This document shows, one piece after another, positions 1 to 3,962 of a stretch of 5,992 nucleotides of DNA. This DNA comes from JANLQX01 sp043775075 (GTDB lineage Bacteria; Actinomycetota; Acidimicrobiia; Acidimicrobiales; JANYDT01): positions 1 to 5,992 of the forward strand of contig JAYVSS010000098.1 in NCBI GenBank assembly GCA_043775075.1. The letters run 5' to 3'. Numbering within the stretch: position 1 is the stretch's first letter; every line of letters begins with the position of its first letter. The notes beneath the pieces are model-generated. The model was not told the origin of the DNA. It did no database searches and saw nothing but the letters and a program-made list of their open reading frames with translations. A program made the translations under genes and the position numbers.

Positions 1-57
1 GGCGGACTCAAGACGCCCGACGTTCCCAAGGTTGATCGTTACTACGTAGTTGAGTGA
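1..57 (+). CDS. C-terminal tail of an amino acid ABC transporter solute-binding protein (partial)
   Basis: Only the last 18 codons and the TGA stop (55-57) lie in the window, reading from base 1. The tail contains a proline-rich stretch ending VPKVDRYYVVE. It resembles the end of the complete binding protein at 2922-3893, which finishes PPPPAIDRY, so both share a Pro-rich linker followed by (V/I)DRY. Its place directly before the GluC-type permease is where a GluB receptor gene normally sits. The likely role is an extracytoplasmic lipoprotein that captures glutamate or a related amino acid. The family call rests on the short tail similarity and gene order; no domain is visible here. Confidence 0.6.
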   Translation, partial: GGLKTPDVPKVDRYYVVE

Positions 58-59
58 TT

Positions 60-95
60 CGGGCCGGGGCGCACCCCGGCCCGATGTGTTTTGTT
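60..95 (+). terminator. GC-rich hairpin with T-rich tail between binding-protein and permease genes
   Basis: Bases 60-69 (CGGGCCGGGG) and 74-83 (CCCCGGCCCG) form a perfect 10-bp stem closed by the 4-nt loop CGCA. The stem begins two bases after the upstream stop codon and is followed by a T-rich but interrupted tail (ATGTGTTTTGTTGG). This is the shape of an intrinsic terminator. Because the next gene is on the same strand and belongs to the same transporter, partial read-through is plausible. Such a hairpin can give the receptor more transcript than the membrane genes, or protect the 3' end of the receptor mRNA. Confidence 0.7.
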
Positions 96-125
96 GGTCT
101 GTGTCCATAGTTTTCGTCGCCGGCT

Positions 126-129
126 GGAG
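126..129 (+). promoter_or_regulatory. Ribosome binding site deciding the GluC permease start
   Basis: GGAG at 126-129 lies nine bases before GTG at 139. No comparable motif precedes the in-frame TTG at 91, which also falls in the tail of the hairpin. The site therefore favours the shorter protein. Confidence 0.55.
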
Positions 130-138
130 CCCGCCCCT

Positions 139-783
139 GTGAAGATCGTTCTCGACAACCTCTCGCCGCTCATGCGTGGCGTGGGTGTGACCCTGCAGCT
201 GACCATCGGCGGTTTTCTCATGGGACTGGCCATCGGGATCGTCATCGCCGTCTTCCGCGTGAGCCCGGTGCGGCCGCTTCGCATGTTCGGTGCCGGATAC
301 GTCGCGGTCATGGTGAATTCGCCGCTGATCTTCTTGGTCTTCCTGGCGTACTACGGGGTGCCCAAGCTCGGAGCACTGCTCACGAACTTCCAATGCGCGC
401 TTATCGCCGTCGGGCTATACCTCGGCGGATACATCTCCGAGGCACTTCGCTCCGGCTTCAACGCCGTGTCGAACGGTCAGGCTGAGGCAGCACGGGCCAT
501 CGGCCTCACCTTCGGGCAATCACTCCGCCACGTCATCATCCCGCAAGCCCTGCGGTCGAGTGTTGGCCCGCTTGCCGTGTTGCTCAACGCCAACTACCGC
601 AACGTCGCCGTCGCCGGGATCGTCGGAGTGGCAGAGGTGGTCAAAGTATCCAGCGACCTCAGCGACTCGACCGCCCAGCAATACCCGTTTTTCGTATTTT
701 CCTTTCTGGCGTTCATGGTGCTCGGATTTTCGACAGCAGCGTTTGCCGGATGGCTTGACGCCCGCGTGGCAGTGAAGCGCTGA
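139..783 (+). CDS. gluC: Glutamate/polar amino acid ABC transporter permease, GluC type
   Basis: A 214-residue inner-membrane permease that would pair with the next gene to form the transport channel. Hydrophobic segments run through most of the chain (about residues 15-35, 50-75, 85-105, 150-170 and 180-205). The cytoplasmic EAA loop that docks on the ATPase begins at residue 113 (GQAEAARAIGLTFG, then PQALR). The RVSPV..LR motif after the first helix, NSPL at the start of the next and the ending AVKR match C. glutamicum GluC as I remember it (about 228 residues). GTG at 139 is chosen because GGAG precedes it; a TTG at 91 would add 16 residues with no visible ribosome site. The gene sits behind a receptor gene and a hairpin, and eight bases before the second permease. 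Substrate specificity is inferred from family resemblance; glutamine or aspartate uptake is possible. Confidence 0.88.
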   Translation: MKIVLDNLSPLMRGVGVTLQLTIGGFLMGLAIGIVIAVFRVSPVRPLRMFGAGYVAVMVNSPLIFLVFLAYYGVPKLGALLTNFQCALIAVGLYLGGYISEALRSGFNAVSNGQAEAARAIGLTFGQSLRHVIIPQALRSSVGPLAVLLNANYRNVAVAGIVGVAEVVKVSSDLSDSTAQQYPFFVFSFLAFMVLGFSTAAFAGWLDARVAVKR

Positions 784-791
784 GTCCGACC

Positions 792-1658
792 ATGAGTGCA
801 CTTACTAGTTGGCTTCTCGACGTAAAACCATCCCGCCCCGGGGAGCTACAGATCACCGAGGAGTTAGGACCGCGAGGTAGACGTCGGGCGCTCGTCGGCA
901 CATCGGTTGCCACGCTTCTGCTTCTCGCTGCCGTTGCGTGGATTCTTCGGCGATTCCAAACAAAGGGCCAGTTTGCGGCCGAACTCTGGGCCCCGTTCAA
1001 GACCTGGGCAATCTGGAAGTATCTCCTCTTGGGACTTGGCCAAACCCTGAAGGCCGCCGGCGTTGCCCTCACACTCGCACTCAGTCTTGGAGTGGTCCTT
1101 GCGATGTGGCGTTCGAGCACTCCAAATCGGAAGCGAATTCCGGCAACCCTTTTCACCGAGATCTTCCGAGCTTGCGCACTTGTTCTCTTGATCAAGTTCG
1201 CGTTCTTCCAACTGCCTAAGACGCCAGGCTTTCGTGGTTGGACCCTCGGGACGTACGCATTCGTTTCCCTGGTGACCGGTCTCACCCTCTACTACTCGAC
1301 CGTGTTCGCCGAAGTGATCCGCTCAGGGATACGTTCTCTGCCAAAAGGGCAAGGCGAAGCAGCAATGGCGATCGGCCTCACGGAGCCTCGTGCGATGCGC
1401 CTCGTGATCCTCCCCCAGGCATTGCGCCGGGCGTTGCCAAACATCTTCACGCAGGCCGCGTCACTGTTGAAAGACACGTCGCTCGGCGTCTTTGTGACGT
1501 ACAGCGAGCTCCTCTCCCGAGCGAAAATCGTCGGCGAGTTTTCGAGCAATTTTCTCCAGTCGTTCGTGGTCGCCGGGTTTATGTACATCGCCGTCGTTGC
1601 GCTCTTAACGACCACCGCCAACAAGTTGCAGCAACGACAAGCAGGCAGCTCCCGATGA
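792..1658 (+). CDS. gluD: Glutamate/polar amino acid ABC transporter permease, GluD type
   Basis: A 288-residue permease, partner of the GluC-type protein. A roughly 35-residue cytoplasmic N-terminus ending in basic residues (RGRRR) leads to a first membrane segment at about 35-52. Then comes a W.PF...W.YLL.GL..TL.AA region typical of GluD, followed by further helices. The EAA loop runs about 186-206 (GQGEAAMAIGL, then LPQALRRALP). Next is KDTSLG, a conserved GluD/HisM-family segment. ATG at 792 lies eight bases after the preceding stop, and the stop overlaps an in-frame ATG of the ATPase gene (ATGA, 1655-1658), so the genes look like one operon. The Shine-Dalgarno signal is weak, which fits translational coupling. 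Oddity: the usual proline of the FRxxPLLxL motif is alanine here (FRACALVLL, near residue 126). The length is slightly above the C. glutamicum protein (about 273). Confidence 0.88.
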   Translation: MSALTSWLLDVKPSRPGELQITEELGPRGRRRALVGTSVATLLLLAAVAWILRRFQTKGQFAAELWAPFKTWAIWKYLLLGLGQTLKAAGVALTLALSLGVVLAMWRSSTPNRKRIPATLFTEIFRACALVLLIKFAFFQLPKTPGFRGWTLGTYAFVSLVTGLTLYYSTVFAEVIRSGIRSLPKGQGEAAMAIGLTEPRAMRLVILPQALRRALPNIFTQAASLLKDTSLGVFVTYSELLSRAKIVGEFSSNFLQSFVVAGFMYIAVVALLTTTANKLQQRQAGSSR

Positions 1659-1687
1659 ATCCCGACTCCCTCATGAAGGCCACGACG

Positions 1688-2452
1688 ATGAACGCTCCTC
1701 GCTCCACTCCCGTCGCCGGGGACTCGCTCATCGTGATGAAGGACGTGAACAAATGGTTCGGCGATCATCACGTGCTGAAGGAGGTCAACCTTGAAGTGGC
1801 CCGGGGCGAAGTCGTTGTGGTGATCGGCCCTTCGGGCTCGGGCAAGTCGACGTTATGCCGTTGCATCAACCGTCTCGAACGGTTTCAGAAGGGTTCAATC
1901 ACCATTGATGGACAACTCCTTCCTGAGGAAGGGAAGGCACTCGCGGCGTTGCGAGCAGACGTGGGAATGGTGTTCCAGTCGTTCAACCTGTTCGCCCATA
2001 AGTCGATCGTGGAAAATGTGATGCTCGGCCCTCTAAAAGTCCGAGGCGTCAACCAGGCAGCTGCTCGCTCCAAAGCCATGGGTCTGTTGGAGCGTGTCGG
2101 TATAGCCGATAAAGCCAATCGTTTCCCCGCGGAGTTGTCCGGTGGTCAGCAGCAACGGGCAGCTATCGCCCGGGCGCTGGCGATGGACCCAAAGGTCATG
2201 TTGTTCGACGAACCCACCAGCGCCCTGGACCCGGAGATGGTCAACGAGGTGCTCGACGTCATGCTCGAACTCGCGGCCCAGGGCATGACCATGGTCGTCG
2301 TCACCCACGAGATGGGCTTCGCCCGGTCCGCCGCCCATCGCGTGGTCTTTATGGACGACGGACGCCTGGTTGAAACCGCCTCGCCGTCTGAGTTCTTTGA
2401 CAACCCCAAGTCTCCTCGCGCCCGCGACTTCCTCTCAAAGATCCTCAAGTAG
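1688..2452 (+). CDS. gluA: Glutamate/polar amino acid ABC transporter ATP-binding protein, GluA type
   Basis: A 254-residue cytoplasmic ATPase that powers the importer as a dimer. All ABC motifs are intact: Walker A GPSGSGKST at 47-55, Q-loop glutamine 97 in GMVFQSFNLFAH, signature LSGGQQQR at 150-157, Walker B VMLFDE at 170-175 followed by PTSALDPE, and H-loop His207 in VVTHEMGF. The N-terminal VNKWFGDHHVLKEVNL and the C-terminal ARDFLSKILK are typical of GluA/GlnQ/HisP-type amino acid ATPases. ATG at 1688 is preferred because GAAGG (1675-1679) lies eight bases upstream. The alternative ATG at 1655 overlaps the permease stop as ATGA and would add 11 residues; it fits translational coupling but has only a weak AGG upstream. 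ATG 1673 is a third option with no ribosome site. It ends the contiguous transporter block; no clear terminator follows the TAG. Confidence 0.93.
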   Translation: MNAPRSTPVAGDSLIVMKDVNKWFGDHHVLKEVNLEVARGEVVVVIGPSGSGKSTLCRCINRLERFQKGSITIDGQLLPEEGKALAALRADVGMVFQSFNLFAHKSIVENVMLGPLKVRGVNQAAARSKAMGLLERVGIADKANRFPAELSGGQQQRAAIARALAMDPKVMLFDEPTSALDPEMVNEVLDVMLELAAQGMTMVVVTHEMGFARSAAHRVVFMDDGRLVETASPSEFFDNPKSPRARDFLSKILK

Positions 2453-2576
2453 CGCAAACTAGGCAGCATTTCACCCGCTCGGAATCGCCGCGGGACCCAG
2501 CCAGACCCTGCGTGAACCCAACCAGGGACAAAACCCCGGTTCTCCATAGCGTTTTCGACCGGTTGAGTTCACAGAC

Positions 2577-2583
2577 AAAGGAG
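2577..2583 (+). promoter_or_regulatory. Strong Shine-Dalgarno-like motif before a micro-ORF
   Basis: AAAGGAG lies five bases before TTG at 2589. It is the best Shine-Dalgarno match seen in the window, although no known gene starts there. Confidence 0.35.
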
Positions 2584-2588
2584 TTAGG

Positions 2589-2669
2589 TTGCTTTCAGCT
2601 TGGGCCGCGATCGAGGAAGAGGGGGTGATCGTCCGTTTCATCGCCACGACCGACCACGAAACGTGGTGA
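2589..2669 (+). CDS. Possible 26-residue micro-ORF or leader peptide, function unknown
   Basis: TTG at 2589 follows AAAGGAG with a five-base gap and opens a 26-codon frame ending in TGA at 2667-2669. The peptide begins MLSAWAAIEEEG and ends TTDHETW; it has an acidic middle, two tryptophans and no membrane segment. In the same frame a stop at 2547-2549 precedes it and no other start codon lies between. I do not recognise it. It could be a leader peptide in the long region before the second receptor gene, a degraded gene start, or a chance frame. It has a good ribosome site, but a TTG start and tiny size keep confidence low. Confidence 0.22.
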   Translation: MLSAWAAIEEEGVIVRFIATTDHETW

Positions 2670-2699
2670 ACACGCCTATGGTCGGCGGGGCAGCGCGTT

Positions 2700-2826
2700 T
2701 TCGGACGAAACCAACTTCGATTCTGAGCTTCTGCCGTACAAATTGGCCCCCAACCGGTCGAGCGGCGAACCCAACTGGGAAGTGTTTGACCCAACCGTCG
2801 GAGGAAATTCTTCGGACGAAGCCAAC
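2700..2826. repeat. Pair of 16-bp direct repeats, TTCGGACGAARCCAAC
   Basis: Copies at 2700-2715 and 2811-2826 match at 15 of 16 positions and start 111 bp apart. A weaker third copy sits at 2764-2775 (GGCGAACCCAAC). Each full copy holds an imperfect palindrome (TTCG-GA-CGAA) joined to the CCAAC core of the phased repeats, so this may be an extended form of that element. Operator function is a guess. Confidence 0.5.
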
Positions 2827-2921
2827 CCCCAAAGATTGGGTTCCGGCGTGCCGGGGTTGGGCGAGTCTGCTGGCGGGTTGGGTCCCAACGGGTGGTGGTT
2901 GGGTTCCGCTACCCTCGCTCC

Positions 2922-3893
2922 GTGATCAGCGCCGCCAGCTCCGAACGCGCTGGCACCCTCAGACCAACAATCAGCGCAATCATCACTTGCGCCAGCGCGG
3001 CGGTTCGGCGTCTGGCGATGTTGATTGCCTTCGCCGCCCTCATCTTTTCTTTGGTTGGTGGGTGCACCAGTGCCTCGACACCGACCACGACCAACGCCAC
3101 GGCTCCTGCGCTTACTCCGGACAAGGACCGTCTCAGCATCATTCGGGCGACTGGTGTAGTCACCATCGGCGTGAAGAAAGACGTTCCTCTGTTCGGTTTG
3201 GCCAACCCGACGACGGGCGCGCTCACCGGTTTCGACATCGAAATTGCGCGTGGTATCGCGAAACGACTGTTCCCCAACGACGACGGATCGGGGGCCAAGA
3301 TCAATTTCGTGGAAGCGCTCTCGAAGGACCGCGAACGTCTCCTCCAAAGTGGGTCCGTGGATCTCATCCTGTCGACCTACACGATCAATGACGCCCGCAA
3401 GCAGCTCGTTGATTTCGCCGGTCCTTACTACATCGCCGGACAAGACGTGCTTACCAGGCGGGACCGGATTGCATCCGGCGAGATCACCGGGATAGAAGGC
3501 GTGAACGGCAAGAAGGTGTGCTCGGTTCGAGGTTCCACTTCATTGCTGAACCTGCAACGCGCCGCTCCGAAGGCCGACGTCAGCGTCCTTCGGGATAAGT
3601 ACTCAGAGTGTTTTGACGAGCTCAAAGCCGGCCGCGTGGACGCCATGACGACTGACGATGTGATTCTCCTCGGGCTTGCCCAGAACGATCCCGAATTCAC
3701 ACTCACGGGGAATCCGTTCCGCACCGAGCCCTATGGCGTCGGTATTCCGAAAGGTGACGAGGAGTTGCGGGCCTTCGTCAACGATGCCCTGCAGCAAATG
3801 ATTGACAGGGGCGAGTGGGCCGATGCGTTTCGTCGGACGATCGGCACGAGCGGAGCGCTCGTGCCCCCTCCCCCGGCCATCGATCGGTATTGA
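2922..3893 (+). CDS. gluB: GluB-like glutamate/amino acid ABC transporter substrate-binding lipoprotein
   Basis: A 323-residue extracytoplasmic receptor of the bacterial type 3 solute-binding family. A double arginine, a hydrophobic stretch and lipobox LVGGC put the lipid-modified cysteine at residue 48. A Thr/Ser/Pro linker follows, then two binding lobes with GFDIEIA, a SGSVDLI..TYTIN segment with Arg159 (expected to hold the ligand carboxylate), and TTDD with Asp245-Asp246 (expected to contact the amino group). Cys200 (KVCSVRGST) and Cys230 (SECFDEL) match the conserved cysteine pair of GluB proteins. The ending PPPPAIDRY resembles the tail at 1-57, so this looks like a paralogous second receptor for the same permease. 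The start is uncertain: GTG 2922 gives an unusually long leader; GTG 2892 adds 10 residues inside the repeat array; ATG 3018 leaves a 16-residue leader without positive charge. None has a clear ribosome site. Confidence 0.85.
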   Translation: MISAASSERAGTLRPTISAIITCASAAVRRLAMLIAFAALIFSLVGGCTSASTPTTTNATAPALTPDKDRLSIIRATGVVTIGVKKDVPLFGLANPTTGALTGFDIEIARGIAKRLFPNDDGSGAKINFVEALSKDRERLLQSGSVDLILSTYTINDARKQLVDFAGPYYIAGQDVLTRRDRIASGEITGIEGVNGKKVCSVRGSTSLLNLQRAAPKADVSVLRDKYSECFDELKAGRVDAMTTDDVILLGLAQNDPEFTLTGNPFRTEPYGVGIPKGDEELRAFVNDALQQMIDRGEWADAFRRTIGTSGALVPPPPAIDRY

Positions 3894-3916
3894 GACGAAG
3901 AGCACTCGGACACGCA

Positions 3917-3946
3917 GCCGGTAACGCCCGGCAACGCCCGGCAACG
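3917..3946 (+). repeat. 10-bp tandem repeat able to form alternative hairpins
   Basis: AACGCCCGGC occurs twice in tandem (3923-3932 and 3933-3942) and is followed by a third AACG. GCCGG at 3917-3921 can pair with CCGGC in either copy (3928-3932 or 3938-3942), giving two mutually exclusive 5-bp stems. No T-run follows, so it does not look like an intrinsic terminator. It lies within the 69-base gap before aceE. Confidence 0.5.
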
Positions 3947-3948
3947 AT

Positions 3949-3953
3949 GAAAG
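3949..3953 (+). promoter_or_regulatory. Weak ribosome binding site for aceE
   Basis: GAAAG lies nine bases before GTG at 3963. It is a partial Shine-Dalgarno match, and the only purine-rich candidate at suitable distance. Confidence 0.4.
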
Positions 3954-3962
3954 ACTAATTGG

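Larger units (their letters stand above)
2453..2921. repeat. Long intergenic region with 21-bp-phased GGTTGGG motifs in converging orientation
   Basis: This stretch between the ATPase and second receptor genes has no convincing long gene. Its main content is a short motif, consensus GGTTGGGTYC. On the minus strand (seen as CCCAACC) it occurs at 2496-2502 (variant CCCAGCC), 2517-2523, 2749-2755, 2770-2776 and 2790-2796. On the plus strand it starts at 2834 (variant GATTGGG), 2855, 2876 and 2897. Spacing is exactly 21 bp for 2496/2517, 2749/2770 and all four plus copies, and 20 bp for 2770/2790. The orientation changes at a small hairpin (CCCAA-AGA-TTGGG, 2828-2840). The bases between motifs are mostly not conserved. 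The phasing creates an apparent heptad peptide (GWVPxxx) in one frame, which I take as a by-product. Possible roles are helix-phased protein-binding sites, a mobile or iteron-like repeat, or mRNA structure; none is proven. Confidence 0.7.

Noticed and set aside
91..138. Upstream TTG start for the GluC permease
   Set aside because: It lies in the tail of the hairpin, has no ribosome site and adds a basic, non-family N-terminus; GTG 139 has GGAG at good spacing.
1238..1687. N-terminal extension of the ATPase frame, which stays open upstream through most of the GluD permease
   Set aside because: The extension is Arg-rich, overlaps the permease and resembles no ABC domain. The ABC homology begins after 1688.
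2522..2539. Possible terminator hairpin after the ATPase gene (CCAGGG/CCCCGG)
   Set aside because: The stem has a mismatch and no T-run follows; not strong enough to call.
2878..2915. Sigma-70-like promoter (TTGGGT and TACCCT) before the second receptor gene
   Set aside because: The spacer is about 26 bases, too long, and the -35-like element is part of the repeat family.
2453..2921. CRISPR array
   Set aside because: Conserved units are only 7-12 bases, occur on both strands and have roughly 10-base gaps, unlike CRISPR repeats and spacers. No cas gene is present.
2600..3391. Plus-strand 263-codon open frame containing GWVPxxx heptads
   Set aside because: Its second half overlaps the well-supported receptor gene in another frame, and the heptads are a direct result of the 21-bp DNA repeat. 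No family resemblance was seen.
2676..3443. Minus-strand 255-codon open frame opposite the receptor gene
   Set aside because: It is antisense to a gene with clear domain motifs, has low-complexity Arg/Gly/Glu composition and no recognisable motif; typical of shadow frames in GC-rich DNA.
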